NCBI GenBank assembly: GCA_037043235.1
Contig: JAWRVZ010000287.1
Span: 248,001-312,000 of the forward strand
Length of the DNA: 64,000 nt
Origin: Rhodeus uyekii
Lineage: Eukaryota; Chordata; Actinopteri; Cypriniformes; Acheilognathidae
Reading direction: 5' to 3'
Below the pieces are notes generated by a model. It searched no databases and was not told the DNA's origin. It saw only the letters and a program-made list of their open reading frames with translations. A program made the translations under genes and the position numbers. Shown here piece by piece: positions 20,843 through 33,837 of the stretch; the first letter of the stretch is position 1; each line of letters opens with the position of its first letter.

Positions 20843-21161
20843 TACCATATTCAGATAATTATCCAGAACCACAGAGACACTCTCTCTCTCTCTTGTATTC
20901 TTTCTATGTAATGATATCATAGAAATTAACATTATTGACAACAACCTAACAATCCAATGCTATCATCCCATCTATAACCCCTCCTGTTCGAATTGCCCAC
21001 TCCAAGTGGGACTCAAACCCTGGTCTGCCGGTATGAGAGTCAGACTGTTACATATCATTGTCTGCACCCTTAATTGTCACCATATCACATTACATCATTT
21101 TAACTTGAATACTAAAACACTATTAAAAAATACTACAGTAGTAATGATTTGCATAACTGTA
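20843..21161. other. Intervening sequence with a possible tRNA-like B box
   Basis: The minus strand around 21002-21025 contains GGGTTTGAGTCCC, resembling the T-arm/B box of tRNA-derived SINEs. No clear A box or tail is visible. A short CT run (20880-20892) precedes it. Otherwise I see nothing. Confidence 0.25.
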
Positions 21162-21350
21162 CACTGTAAAAAAAAAGTTGAGAAAACTTAAAAGTTTAAG
21201 GCAATCAGCTGCAGAACATTTTTGAGGGCCAACTTAGGGCCAATAGTTGTACAAACTTTGAGTTATCTCAACTTTTTTTCCTGTTAAATAGTTGATTAAA
21301 CTTTAAAAGCTGAATTTGTCATGCAAAACAAAGTTGGATTTTTTACAGTG
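21162..21350. mobile_element. Short TIR MITE, CACTGTAAAAAA ends, TA flanks
   Basis: The ends CACTGTAAAAAA and TTTTTTACAGTG are inverted and flanked by TA, as for Tc1/mariner-type MITEs. The 189-bp body has AAAAAGTTGAG at one end and CAAAGTTGGAT at the other. It is non-coding and lies within the motif-bearing repeat. Confidence 0.7.
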
Positions 21351-22020
21351 TACAAAATTTTTGTTTATTACGGATTAATAAAGCATTATGTGTTCCCTTT
21401 TGTCACTACCAAAACAATGATGTCACAACCGAAACTTCAAGACATGTTTCGGTCGTGACTGTTTTGGTAGTGACAATTTTAGATAATTTTGAGCCTAGCT
21501 CGAAGATTCAAATCAGCACATGGTTAGCAATCACTGGTCAGAACAGTTGTACACATATAAAAACTACATTTTATGGAATAACATCCCAAAAAGTTTTCTT
21601 AATAGCAGAAAAAATGTGTTTGGTAGTGACATTCATTAAAGTTACACACAGATTTTCAGACTTTAGAACACATTTACCTCAAAATGATGGGATCAATCTA
21701 CTCACCATATAGCAGATGAGAGAGAGGGACATAGGAATATTTCCTGATCAAAAATGTTGGGCTGTGGTTAAAATGAGTCTCAACCAATGGACTAAAACAT
21801 TAAGTGTTTTGGTAGTGACATGAAAATACGGGACATGTTTTTTTCTTTTTTTACATAAAGATTCATGATTTAAAAAAAAAAAATCTATCTAAATTTTTTT
21901 AACTTCATTTTTTCAAAAACAAGAATGGAAAAAATTGCAAAAAAATATTTAAATATCATTTTCACAAGTTGAAATTTACATGTAAGGGTTTGGGACAGCC
22001 ACCTCCTAATTGAAAGTACC

Positions 22021-24556
22021 CACTACATGATGATATTTTAAATATAAAGCTTTTAAAATTTTTGAATATTATTGTGTTTCAATAAATAATTTAAGGATCT
22101 TAGTAAACATCTAAGATTTGAATATTTGTTATGCTTATTAATATTTGAATGTTAATTCACTCCTTTGATCGCCCTACGGCCTTTCATAATTGTGAGGGTG
22201 CTCTGGATAATTTGGAGGGTGACTTTAGCCAGTGTGTCAGAGGGTCTATAACGCTTTCATTTAACATTTGGATCACACATAGTTGATAGTATTTAAATTT
22301 AGACAAGGGTTTTAAACCAATAATGGACGGCAATCTTCAGCTTCACAATTTCAATTTACACAATTACTTAATCCAGAGAATAACTTGAAATTAACATCAT
22401 AAATGACAAAAGTAGTCATATTTACCTCTTGCAGACAGAGCTGGATATTCAGTCCAATTAAAGCTCGTCCCATGTACTGTATTCATAAGATTCAATCAGA
22501 ATTATCGGCTTCTGTAAAGTTTGTCATTTCACTTAACCCATCTGTAATGATAAAGCACTCTTTCCAGAGGTCAATGACATTGTATGCATATGATGTGGAC
22601 ATACAAAACATAAAGTGCACTTATACTCACACACACTCAGGCGTGAATACAAATCGCTCATATTCAAGGTTTACTTCTGGTTTTTATTCTAAAAAGATTT
22701 AAGCTTTAAAATCTTCTCTAGGTTTAACTCTTATTCAGTTTAAAAGCATGTCTGTTTATACTACATTTGTTTTTAGAAAAGTTTGCTAGGTTGTTTTAGT
22801 TCCTTTATCATTTTGATAACAGAGTGCCATCCCTGTCTCCAGTCCTGCAATCTGTCTCTCAGCCAAAAGTTTTTCTCAACAGTCTAAGACTGTAACTTTT
22901 AGGCAGAATGCAATAGTAAATTCTTTGCCATATAGAAACCTTAATCATTCACAAATTTCTTAAATGTAAATATTTAACTCTCAATTAGACCCATTTTGAT
23001 AATCTCAAAAAAAATATGCTAGGAGCATTACTAAGTTTACTTTGTTAAAACTTCACTTAACCTTTGTTATTCAGACCGTCTCTTTAATCTGTAAAAACGC
23101 TCTTCATTTGTAGTCACCACCATGTCTAACGACATGCAGGAGTGAAAACTATGATAGAGACATATTAGTTCAATTTCAATACTAATTTTCAGTTCTTTCC
23201 CATAAATAATGTTCTTGATATTATAAAGTTTTGTTATGGTCTCCACAACAACTAAAGGTCAGTCACATCATGTTCTCAGCCAGCTCTTGAAAGCATATTC
23301 CCATTATCTCTTTATAAACAACCTCTTCAGGCTCTCCCCCTGGCATCTTCTTCAAGTTGGGGAAACTTGTCACAAGTTATTCAAGGAATGCGGCAGCAGT
23401 GATCTGGTATGGAGGAGCTCAGTTTTGGGGCAGACTGCTACAATTTCTCACAGGTCCCCCCTCTGAAGGATGCTACTAGCCAACCACAGACATCCTCTCA
23501 ACTTTCATCCAGCTGTCACATAAAACATCTCCCTTCCCCTGTTTTTGGGTAGATGCCCAGTGGCTGTGGCGAACCCTTGCCTTAGGTTGTCCCCCATGTG
23601 GCCATTAAAGGATCTTACCCGTCATTGGGCAATCGCCTCGTGCTCACTGTACCCCATGTATTCCCTTTGCAGATCTTTGAGTTTTCAAGTTCAGGTATTC
23701 TCTGGAGCTTAGGGAAGGTGCATTCAAGAACCACCAGAGTCATTTCGACTGCCTGATAGTGTTCAAAACAGGGAGACCGGTTAATGATAGCAGTATTTTA
23801 TCAGTAAAATCCATTAGCATATTCAAAACAGCAGCATAGCTTATTCTCTGTGTTTCATCTCAGTATCGCTATCACCATTGTCTACTCCAGCCTTGTACCA
23901 TGGTGGAGACTAAGATGAGACGGAAACAAAAATTACTGGTCATAACAATTTAATCAAACAATTTAATCTCTCCCTTTTATAATAATGTCTTTATTATTAT
24001 TTAATACGCCTCTTTAAAGGCATTGAGTTGTTGAAACCTTTAACAACAAATTTAATGTACACAATCCTAAATGTGGATTTTTTTTTTACTTATTTGAAGT
24101 TTTGAACTGAACTGAACATGATTTCCTTTAACTTCTCTGTGTCTATGATTTTCACTGAAACACTTCCTGTAAATTGTTTATCACTGATGACAGACTCAGA
24201 TAACAGAATTTAGCTGACTTTGAATGAGAGAGAGGAACACTGCATTTTTGTAAACTTTTAACATTTATATACTTTATTTTGATTTGATTTTCAGAAATCT
24301 TTGCCAAAAATACGTTTTTAGAGAATTATAATTTTTATAGTTGTCTTTTTGCGAATTACATATTACTGAAACTCCCATCTTTTGGAGTTGTTGTTTGCAA
24401 TTTATCCTTATCCATTCACTATAAAACTTCTAATTATAAATCTTTCTTTCAAAATAATTCCTTAAGACTTTAATCTTATTTTTATTCTTTTCCAGACGAA
24501 AACGTAAATGTTGGTATATTAGACACTGATCTTCTTTTCAAATCCACTTAAAACCA
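22021..24556. other. Unrecognised AT-rich sequence
   Basis: No frame longer than about 100 codons and none with a motif. A less AT-rich block at 23240-23760 (TCCCCCCTCTGAAGGATGCT and following) looks like it could be retroelement LTR or UTR sequence, but I find no ends or target duplication. No RNA gene is recognised. Confidence 0.3.
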
Positions 24557-24641
24557 CACTGTAAAAAAAATCCTAATTTTACAGAAAATAACTCTAATTT
24601 TTTACAGTATTTTTTTGTAAATCTAAATTGTTTAAAACTAT

Positions 24642-25150
24642 GTAAAATTACAATAAATCAGTAAATTAATAACTTGACTGTTATTTTAAGGATTATATCA
24701 TTAATGAACAATTACAGTAATTCTTATTTTTTATACAGAAAATTACTGTATTATTTATACAGTATTTTTCTATTTTTATACATTACGTACAAATTCATGT
24801 AAAATTACAATAAATATCAGTAAATTAACAACTTGATTGTTATTTTAAGGATTATATCATTAATGACAAATTACAGTAATTCTTATTTTTTATACAGAAA
24901 ATTACTGTATTATTTATACAGTATTTTTCTATTTTTCCATATTACGTACAAATTCATGTAAAATTACAATAAATATCAGTAAATTAACAACTTGACTGTT
25001 ATTTTAAGGATTATATCATTAATGACAAATTACAGTAATTCAGTTTTAATACAGGAAAATTACCTTATTATTATCTTTTCTGTTTTCATTCAATACATAC
25101 AAATCCATGTAAAATTACGAACAATATATGTAAATTAATACATAGTTTTA
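24642..25150. repeat. Tandem array of a ~157-bp AT-rich unit
   Basis: Units starting GTAAAATTACAATAAAT begin at 24642, 24799 and 24958, with a degenerate fourth at 25109. Each contains TTAAGGATTATATCATTAAT and ACAGTAATTC. A CACTGTAAAAAA terminus at 24557, like the MITEs at 21162 and 34829, stands just before the array, so it may be an expanded MITE interior. Confidence 0.82.
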
Positions 25151-27948
25151 TTTATACCATGTTTTTCTGTAAATGAATAACTCTAGCCTACTTCTAGAAA
25201 ATGAAGATCCAAGAATGTGCATCAGACGTGTTAAGAAGCCACAGTAAACTTTATTGTTTATATATGTAATACTCCAGTAAGGGAGTGATATATGTTGATT
25301 ATAAATCACACCCGCGATGTTCATTCACTTAACTTTATAACGTGAATACAACAGAAACATACACATACACAAATGATATACAACAAGTACATAGCTTTAC
25401 ACTTAACAGAAACATCGAGTAACGAAAGCATTAAAACACATACAACAAACACTTCCTGTGTGTTGCGACATTGTCAGCGCACGCGCTATTGCGGTACATT
25501 TGAGCTAACACCGTGACACTGAACACGTTGATACTGAAAACACTTAACCCGCACAACACTCGAATATGCTAGACAAAACACTCATGACACTCAAACCTGT
25601 CTTTCCAACCATGCATACCTGTAAGGGAGTGATATATGTTGATTATAAATCACACTCGGTGACCCAAGATGTTCATTTACTTAACTTTATAACGTGAATG
25701 AAATCTCTCGCGAGAACTCCCTTCATCCCGCCACGCAGCGACGTGCATGTCACACGTACAACCAATCACAAAATTATGAACTTGAAATGAATAACCTATT
25801 CTAGAACACAATATATTTACAACCAATATTCATATCAAAGAACAACGAACAAACAACAAAAAACAATCACATAAAAATAAATCAAACTCAATTATTTACA
25901 CATATCACATATACATTTGATTAACGCTAAGTTTTATGCATTAGCTTACCTAACCCTAAAAGCCTGACAATGTCAATGCCAAATACCTTTAAATATTGTG
26001 GTACTCCGACATGTTTCTAACTGACACATCTTCCACTCATAAAGATCAGGACTTACAAGTTTACCACTCATATTTACAGCATTGTGGTGCTTAATCCTAA
26101 CCTTAACCCAAACCCAGGCCTGGTCTCACAGACAGGGTTAAGACTAAGCTAGGATTAGCCCTTAGTTCAATCAAGACATTTAAGTATCTTTAATATACGG
26201 CTAAAATAGAATAATAATAATAATAATAAGACACATTTGTTACATAAATGAATTGCCTCAGCCACAAAAGTAAGTTTATAATGATTTTTAGAACATTAAA
26301 TTGTCCTAAAACGCTGCCACAGGGGCAACCACTCAAAGTCTGTCTAAAAAGTCTGTCTCATGAGACTATACCATGATTAAAATGAAACTGAAGTTTTTGT
26401 CCTAAAATAACAAGGCTGCAAAAGATTAAATGCAGACGAGAAGTCCACAAACAAAAAGCCATGCAAAAGCCCAAGCTGTTTTTGTGCTCAAAGTTGATGT
26501 GTTAGAAGCAGGAAAAATGGGCAAGCGTAAGGATTAACAGATGAGCTACTGGAGCTCAAACTGCTCAAGAAGTTAATGCTGGTTCTGATAGAAAGCGGTC
26601 AGAATACACAGAGCATCTCAGTTTGTTGCATATGGGGCGGCATAGTCGCTGACCAGTCAGGGTGTCCATGCGGACTCCTGTTCACCGCCAAAAGTGCCAA
26701 CAGTGGGCATCGGAACAGTGAGCATCAGAACTGGACCACGGAGCACAGATTCCGATGAATCATATCTTCTTTTGCATGATGGTGGCCAGGTGCGTGTGCA
26801 TTGCTTACAAGACTTAAAGGATCTGTTGCTAACATTTTGGGGGTCAGGGCTTTTTTTTACCAGCAAAAGGGGGACCAACACAATATTAGGAAGGTGGTTA
26901 TAATATTATGCCTGATTATGCAATGTTAGCAAACAAGTGTTGCTTTGGACAGAAGATTAAACCTAAACCAACAGGTTGTGTAACAGTGGCACACAGTAAA
27001 AGTGAAAATGAGAGTTGACGTTATTAGGCAGAATATTTCTAAAGGAAATGTCAGGTAAATAAACTGTTTTATTGCAGTGCATGATTGCCATATATATTAC
27101 CATTGTATTACCATATATATCATGCATTGCAATAAATAAATAAAAAACAATATATAATATATACTCAATATATACACATATATATGTGCAATAAAAACCC
27201 AATTTAAACAATTATTTAATACAACAGCCTACAAATGCCACATTAGGCTATTGTATGTCTGTGTTGCTTTGAGCATGATTGGTTATGCATGATTGAGCAT
27301 GATTGATTATTGTATGTCTGTGTTGCTTTGAGCATGATTGGTTATGAGTTTCATCCAGGAATCTGGCCAATGACAAATGTGCGCGCCTTCTACAGCGTGC
27401 GCGCCTTTTTTTCAAATTTGAATCCGTTTGTTGGAAAGTGAGTGTGCGCGCGCTTATCTGTCTGTGTGCGTTGCAGCTCGCCATCTGCAGTGCACAGTAC
27501 TACTTCAGCTAGGTTTTGCATGGATTATTACATTGATTATTTTACGTCGGACTGCAAAGTTTTATATTTTAGGCAAATTTAAGTTGCGGATTGTTAATGG
27601 TGAACAAACAAGAAAAAATGCAATATGGCCAACGACTTTTACCAACGTGTAACGTTACTGGACAACTACAGAAGGTAAGTTAAATAATTTAGCTTTTATT
27701 AAAAAAATATAGTCTGCTACATTGTGATGTAATGTGTTTAAGTAATAATCTAATCGCGATAACGAGATTACATAGTTCAATGTATTAGCTAACATTAACG
27801 TTACTGTGTGTTGTTAGCATGTGTTAATATTGTAAACTAGGATTAAGATTAAAAAAAAAATCTATATAAGAGCTTTGTAAATGAGTGAACTGAGAACGGA
27901 GTCTTGTACAAGCTCTTTTGAAAATCCCTGTTAGTAAGTAAATGGCTA

Positions 27949-27949
<1 letters not shown>
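25151..27949. other. Non-coding stretch with small repeats
   Basis: A ~75-bp direct repeat (GGGAGTGATATATGTTGATT) lies at 25279 and 25625. A CCTGGTCTCACAGACAGGG terminus near 26125 looks like the end of an abundant fish MITE. A 58-bp-spaced duplication (TGTATGTCTGTGTTGCTTTG) lies at 27252 and 27311. Short frames near 26576-26900 and 27248-27652 have no recognisable features. I see no gene. Confidence 0.4.

Positions 27950-28038
<89 letters not shown>
27950..28038. repeat. (GT)n microsatellite
   Basis: About 44 uninterrupted GT dinucleotides. Confidence 0.97.
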
Positions 28039-28043
<5 letters not shown>

Positions 28044-28063
28044 TATTAATGTTGAAAACAGCT

Positions 28064-28400
28064 TGTTACGCGTTTATTCTCTAGGAGAGGCCGGATAGCT
28101 CGCCTAAACGTAGAGTAAAGCACTAAGACACAAATATCAGTTCTGATATTCCACATGAGGGGTCCTTTATTAACAGCAACTGTCCATTCTACACACACCG
28201 GGGCAGTTGGCAAACAATGCTTCACGCACAATCGCGTTACTAAACAACAACAAAACAATAGTAAAAGCAACATAAACGAAAACTGTGTGAAACACCTCAC
28301 TCCACATACATGCGATGCTTCCCTGCTCGCGCACCGTTCGAACCTCATTACTGCTCTTGAGAGGGAAAAAGCGCTCCGCCTTAAAGGAGCAGTACCCACT
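28064..28400 (-). other. Possible LTR or transcript 3' end remnant
   Basis: On the minus strand there is a poly(A) signal in GTTAATAAAGGACC (near 28170) and another in GAGAATAAACGCG, followed by GTAACA (28064-28077). The minus frame 28399-28046 is open for 117 codons but has no known motif. I found no target duplication, so LTR status is unproven. Confidence 0.3.
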
Positions 28401-28419
28401 ATAACTTATATTTTTTTTC

Positions 28420-29232
28420 AGGATTATTTAATGAATAAAAAGTTCAAAAGAACAGCATTTATCTGAAATATAAAGCTTTTGCAACATTATAAATATCTAT
28501 AGTGTCACTTTAATGCATCCTTGCTGAAAAAAATTTATGAATTTCTTTAAGTTCTTTCCCAAAAAAACAAAATCTTACCAACCCAAAACTTTTGAACGGT
28601 ATACAATGTCACAAAACCTTTCTATTTCAGATAAATACTGTTCTTTTGAACTTTCTATTTATCAAAGAATCATAAAAAGAACGTTTTCAACATTGATAAT
28701 AGATAATCATAAATGTTTCTTGAGCAGCAAATCCTCATATCAGAATGATTTCTGAAGGATCATGTGACACTGAAGGCTGGAGTAATGCTGGAAATTCAGC
28801 TTTGCATCACAGGAATAAATTACTTTTTAAAATATATTCAAATAGAAAATAGTTAATATGCATTTTAATAATATTTCACAATATTACAGCTTATTTTCTA
28901 TTTTTTTTAAATAATTTAATAGCATAAATGCAGCCCTGGTGAGCAGAAGTGACATCTTTAAAAACATACAAAAATATTACTGTTCTAAAACATTTGACCG
29001 GTAGTGTACACACACACACACTGTTCAAAAGTTTGGGATCGGAAGATTTTTTATGTTTTTAAAAGAAGTTTCGTCTGCTCACCTGCAAGGCTGCATTTAT
29101 TTAATTACTCATACTAACAGTAATATTGTAAAATAATATTACAATTTAAAATAACTTTTCTATTTGAAAATATTTAAAAATGTAATTCATTCTTTTTAGC
29201 AAAGGTGAATTTTCAGCATCATTACTCCAGTC
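28420..29232. repeat. High-copy interspersed repeat: two direct copies facing an inverted one
   Basis: A sequence ending in CAAAACTTTTGAACGGTA (28581-28600) and a second, longer stretch ending in TTTGACCGGTAGTGTA (29008) lie in one orientation. After a short CA run, CTGTTCAAAAGTTTGGGATC (from 29021) opens a copy in the opposite orientation that includes GCTGCATTTATTTAATTA and ends near ATTACTCCAG (29231). I know this as a very frequent fish repeat but cannot give its family name. No coding capacity. Confidence 0.65.
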
Positions 29233-29606
29233 ATAAATTTAATAAATAAATGCTGTATAATTTTAATAAACGCTGTATAAGTGCTGTTCATTTTGTAAAC
29301 TGTTACAGTTTTGTATTCAGTATGTTTAGATTGTCACCATAATCCTAGTTTGAGAATTTGATAAAAAATTATTAATTACTGAAGTAATTTAAATTTTGTA
29401 TTTTATTTATTCAATAATTGTGATTTTAGATTACATGTTTTACATAATTTAAACACTATTAAATTATATGTAAATGTGAGGGACCAGACAATCAGCACAA
29501 GGAACACCAGCTTTTACTCAAAAAATGGCATTTATTAGTGCCCAAACAAAGTAACTTACAACAAACAAACAAACTAAACAAAACAAACAAAAGTAAAACA
29601 AACCAG

Positions 29607-29882
29607 GGGCATATTCTTCGTACCTCGCTAACTCGCTTAGCTGGATTAGATTGTTGACGATTTCGCATGATCTTGGATTGTTCGGTTCTTCGACGCTCAT
29701 CCAGGACTTGTTGTCATAGTAACAGATCCGCTGAAGTGAACCTGCTCGGAGCAGGCTTACTTCAAGTTAGCAGGATTAGTTCACGCAAGCGGAGGTGAAA
29801 TGGGAAGTTTGTCGCAACATGTCCTGTCCGTTTTTATGAGAGAAACCTGTTGCTGAAGGTGCAATATAATATATTTAATATA

Positions 29883-29923
<41 letters not shown>

Positions 29924-30975
29924 ATATGTATATATTAAAAAAATATATTATATTTCGTTTTTTTACGTGAGGGTATAGGCTAATGTATCTAGTTAATTTA
30001 GATACAATTAGTCATAGTCGGGCGTTAACTACAGCTCAAACTTAACTAGCTCGGGCGTTAACTACAGCCTTGCGCTACTTTGCGAGCGGCACGTTCATTT
30101 ACACTGTTGGTATACGGAGAACATTGTGAAAGTGCTGTCTGTCGTGCCATTCGCAAAGTTACCAGCACTCAAGCAGTCATTTTTGAAAAAAGGGAACTTT
30201 GCACACAGTTTAGTTTACAGTTTATTTTATTTATTTAAAAAAAATCCAGCTGATCATCTCTTGCCTGTGGAATGAAATAAATCATGTAAGGTCCTCAATA
30301 GTACAGTGTGTTTATTCGTGTATTTTATTAACTTTAAAGTTCCTCTTGAAGCAATTCAAAATCAAGTCTGACTTTTTGCTTTATTAGTTTTTGCAATTCT
30401 ATTTCATTATTTGACTCTTTTTTTTGCAGCACAGCGCAAGTAGTAAAGATACTATTTTGCAGAATATTTTTGCATTTTACTTTTACTTGTTCCCAAGTTC
30501 TAGTGGGTCCTGTGGTGGCTCTAATATAAAAGACGATTATAAAATACAGTACAATTAATATGATTCAATATAATTACACACACGATCACTAGGCTACTCA
30601 CAAATTTAATTTGTCGGCAACTTTTTGCCAGCCTTCTCTCCTGGCTTTTGCAGCTTTAAAGTGTTTCCTTGTGTTTTAATTAAACACTGAAATTCAGCGA
30701 CGTGCGCGCAGAGAAATACTGCGCGCGCTCTTTCAGCATGCTCACTGACCAATCAAAATGTTGCTGATCAGTGTTTCTACTATCGATACATATCCCCTTT
30801 TAAGCCAGCACATGAACGCGCAATGATCTCAGATAACTCAATCCAGCTATACTAATCGTCAAGAACAGGTGCGTTTGAAGAACCGAATCATCCAGCTCAT
30901 AGTTAGCGCGATTATCTCATCCCGGATGTGTCAACTGATCTTGGATGTAGTAAGCGACATACGAAGAATATGCCC
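29607..30975. mobile_element. PIF/Harbinger-type element, copy A
   Basis: The terminal inverted repeats are GGGCATATTCTTCGTAC and its complement, and the left flank is CAG (29604-29606). At the right end the element is followed by CTG and the truncated copy B. A decayed transposase fragment and a decayed Myb/SANT-like fragment are inside. Harbinger elements make 3-bp target duplications and encode a nuclease plus a Myb-like DNA-binding protein; both are visible as relics. Confidence 0.8.
30064..30230 (+). pseudogene. Harbinger transposase fragment (copy A)
   Basis: The + strand reads ALRYFASGTFIYTV and then, after shifts, an ENIVKVLSVVPFAK-like stretch. This resembles the N-terminal region of Harbinger (HARBI1-like) transposases. 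The same fragment is in copies B (about 31310-31440), C (about 32890-33060) and D (about 36620-36830). There are no catalytic DDE residues, and stops interrupt it. The identification is by eye and moderate. Confidence 0.55.
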
Positions 30976-32497
30976 CTGGTTGTCATAGTAAGAGGTCCGT
31001 TGAATTGAACCTGCTCGGGAGCAGGCTTACTTCATGATGGCAGGATTAGATCACGGCTTTATAAACGGAAGTGATGTGGGAAGTTTGTCGCAGCTTGTCC
31101 TGTCCGTTTTTACGAGAGCAAACTGTTGCTGAAGGTTCAATATAATATGTTTAATATAATTATAATATAAAAATAATAATTATAATTATATATATGTACA
31201 TATATATATGTATAAAAAATATATATAATATAATAATTATATACTATAGTTTTTCACGTGAGGGTATAATGCGTCTAGTTAATTTAGATACAATTAATCG
31301 TAGTCGGGCGTTAACAGCAGCTTGCGCTACTTTGCGAGCGGCACGTCCCTTTACACTGTTGGAGATGAACATTGTGAAAGTGCTGTCTGTCGTGCCATTC
31401 GCAAAGTTTACCGGGCACTCAAGCAATCTTTACGAGGTTTTTTGTGGTATTTACAAACCACTTAAGACCCCAAGTTGTTAAAGAGAGCTTTTTCGCTATT
31501 ACAGGTACATTATAATTGATCATAGAGATTATGAAATCATGACCATGCCAGTAAATATCACCCTAATGTATTGGTGCCATAGACTGCACACACAATGCCA
31601 CCATCAGAAAGCAGAGGATCCTGTGCTGGAAATACAGCTGATGATGATCTCCAGCCAGTGCACTTGACCAGTCTAGTGTTGGAGCTGCACGGGACAGAAT
31701 TGTCCAGCATCATTTTTGAAAAGAGGGAACTTTGCACACAGTTTAGTTTAATTTTAAAAAATCCAGCTGATCATCTCTTGCCTGTGGAATGAAATAAATA
31801 AATCATGCAAGGTCATCAATAGTACAGTGTGTTTATTAGTGTATTTTACTAACTTTGAAGTTCCTTTTGAAGCAATTCAATCTCAAGTCAAGTCGGACTT
31901 TTTGCTTTATTAGGTCTTGCAATTCTATTTCATGAATTAACTTTTTTTTTTGCAGAACAGCGCAAGTAGTAAAGATACTATTTTGTAGAATATTTTTGCA
32001 TTTTACTTTTACTTGTTCCCAAATCCTAGTGAGTCCTGCGATGGCTCTAATATAAAAGAGGATTATGGAATACAATTAATATAAGACAATATAATTACAC
32101 ACACGATCACTAGGCAACTCAAAAAATTTAATTTGTCGGCAACTTTTTGCCAGCCCTCTCTCCTGGCTTTTGCAGCCTTTAAAGTGTTGCTTTGTGTTTT
32201 AATTAAACACTGAAATTCAGCGACGCGCCGCCGAGAAATACTGCGCGCGCTCTTTCAGCATGCTCACTGACCAATCAAAATGTTGCTGATCAGTGTTTCT
32301 ACTATCGATACATATCCCCTTTTAAACCAGCATATGAACGCGCAATGATCTCAGATAACTCAATCCAGCTGTAGTAATCGTCAAGAACAGATGCGTTCGA
32401 AGAACTGAATAATCCAGCTCACAGTGAGCGCGATTATCTCATCCCGGATGTGTCAACTGATCTTGGATGTAGTAAGCGACGTACGAAGAATACGCCC
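30976..32497. mobile_element. PIF/Harbinger-type element, copy B, 5'-truncated
   Basis: It begins at CTGGTTGTCATAGTAAG, about 100 bp inside the normal left end (compare 36315 in copy D). It ends with the right terminal repeat at 32497. CAG (32498-32500) separates it from copy C. It contains about 200 bp that copies A and C lack (AAGACCCCAAGTTGTTAAAG to about 31700), shared only with D. Confidence 0.8.
31836..32200 (-). pseudogene. Harbinger Myb/SANT-like DNA-binding protein relic
   Basis: The accessory protein of Harbinger elements recruits the transposase to the terminal repeats. On the minus strand a first exon-like block reads AKARREGWQKVADKLN, followed by a GT-type donor. Then comes TRIWEQVKVKCKNILQNSIF (frame 32075-31836), matching the Trp-rich trihelix/Myb-like pattern W-x-x-V-K-x-K-Y/C-K-N. 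The same blocks occur at the same place in copies A, C and D. Only partial helices remain. Confidence 0.65.
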
Positions 32498-32500
32498 CAG

Positions 32501-33837
32501 GGGCATATTCTTCGTACCTCGCTAACTCACTTAGCTGGATTAGATTGTTGACGATTTCGCACGATCTTGGATTGTTCGGTTCTTCGACGCTCATCCGGGA
32601 CTTGTTGTCATAGTAACAGGTCCGCTGAAGTGAACCTGCTCGGAGCAGGCTTACTTCATGCTAGCAGGATTAGTTCACGCAAGCGGAGGTGAAATGGGAA
32701 GTTTGTCACAACATGTCCTGTCCGATTTTAAGAGAGAAACCTGTTGCTGAACGTGCAATATAATATATTTAATATAATTATAATAATGATAATATATATA
32801 TATATAAAAAAAAACACACACACACATTATATATATATATATATATATAATGTATCTAGTTAATTTAGATACAATTAGTCGTAGTCGGGCGTTGACTACA
32901 GCTCAAACTGTGTGTATTGCCTTGCGCTACTTTGCGAGCGGCACGTTCATTTACACTGTTGGTATACGGAGAACATTGTGAAAGTGCTGTCTGTCGTGCC
33001 ATTCGCAAAGTTACCAGCACTCAAGCAGTCATTTTTGAAAAAAGGGAACTTTGCACACAGTTTAGTTTACAGTTTATTTTATTTATTTAAAAAAAATCCA
33101 GCTGATCATCTCTTGCCTGTGGAATGAAATAAATCATGTAAGGTCCTCAATAGTACAGTGTGTTTATTCGTGTATTTTATTAACTTTGAAGTTCCTCTTA
33201 AAGCAATTCAATCTCAAGTCTGACTTTTTGCTTTATTAGTTTTTGCAATTCTATTTCATTAATTGACTCTTTTTTTTGCAGCACAGCGCAAGTAGTAAAG
33301 ATACTATTTTGCAGAATATTTTTGCATTTTACTTTTACTTGTTCCCAAGTTCTAGTGGGTCCTGTGGTGGCTCTAATATAAAAGATGATTATGAAATACA
33401 GTACAATTAATATGAGTCAATATAATTACACACACGATCACTAGGCTTCTCACAAATTTAATTTGTCGACAACTTTTTTCCAGTCCTCTCTCCTGGCTTT
33501 TGCAGCTTTAAAGTGTTGCCTTGTGTTTTAATTAAACACTGAAATTCAGCGACGTGCGCGCAGAGAAATACTGCGCGTGCTCTTTCAGCATGCTCACTGA
33601 CCAATGAAAATGTTGCTGATCAGTGTTTCTACTATCGATACATATCCCCTTTTAAACCAGCACATGAACGCGCAATGATCTCAGATAACTCAATCCAGCT
33701 ATACTAATCGTCAACAACAGGTGCGTTTGAAGAACCGAATAATCCAGCTCATAGTTAGCACGATTATCTCATCCCGGATGTGTCAACTGATCTTGGATGT
33801 TGCAAGCGACGTACGAAGAATATGCCCCAGGAGGCTA
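32501..33837. mobile_element. PIF/Harbinger-type element, copy C
   Basis: Both terminal repeats are present. The left flank CAG (32498-32500) and right flank CAG (33838-33840) form a 3-bp duplication, and the left CAG is also the right flank of copy B. It has the short (A-like) interior. An AT/CA microsatellite lies at about 32785-32850. Confidence 0.87.

Larger units (their letters stand above)
18949..22020. repeat. Unidentified repeat carrying a recurrent TTTTGGTAGTGAC motif
   Basis: AT-rich, non-coding sequence in which the 13-mer, or a one- to two-base variant, occurs at 19511, 19530, 21447, 21461, 21618 and 21805 on the + strand. It occurs at 21401 and 21421 on the minus strand. The parts on both sides of the Tc1 element (19637-20840) belong together because the motif appears on both sides. 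No frame over 90 codons looks real, and I do not recognise the family. Confidence 0.5.

Noticed and set aside
22403..22702. Isolated 99-codon + strand frame
   Set aside because: AT-rich, no motif, no splice or promoter context; within the length expected by chance in this composition.
24642..25150. CRISPR-like regular repeats
   Set aside because: Units of ~157 bp are contiguous with no unique spacers, and the setting is a vertebrate genome.
28046..28399. Possible host small membrane protein on the minus strand (Leu/Cys-rich stretch)
   Set aside because: The hydrophobic stretch is encoded by an AAC-rich simple segment, and the frame has no supporting context; the region looks like UTR or LTR.
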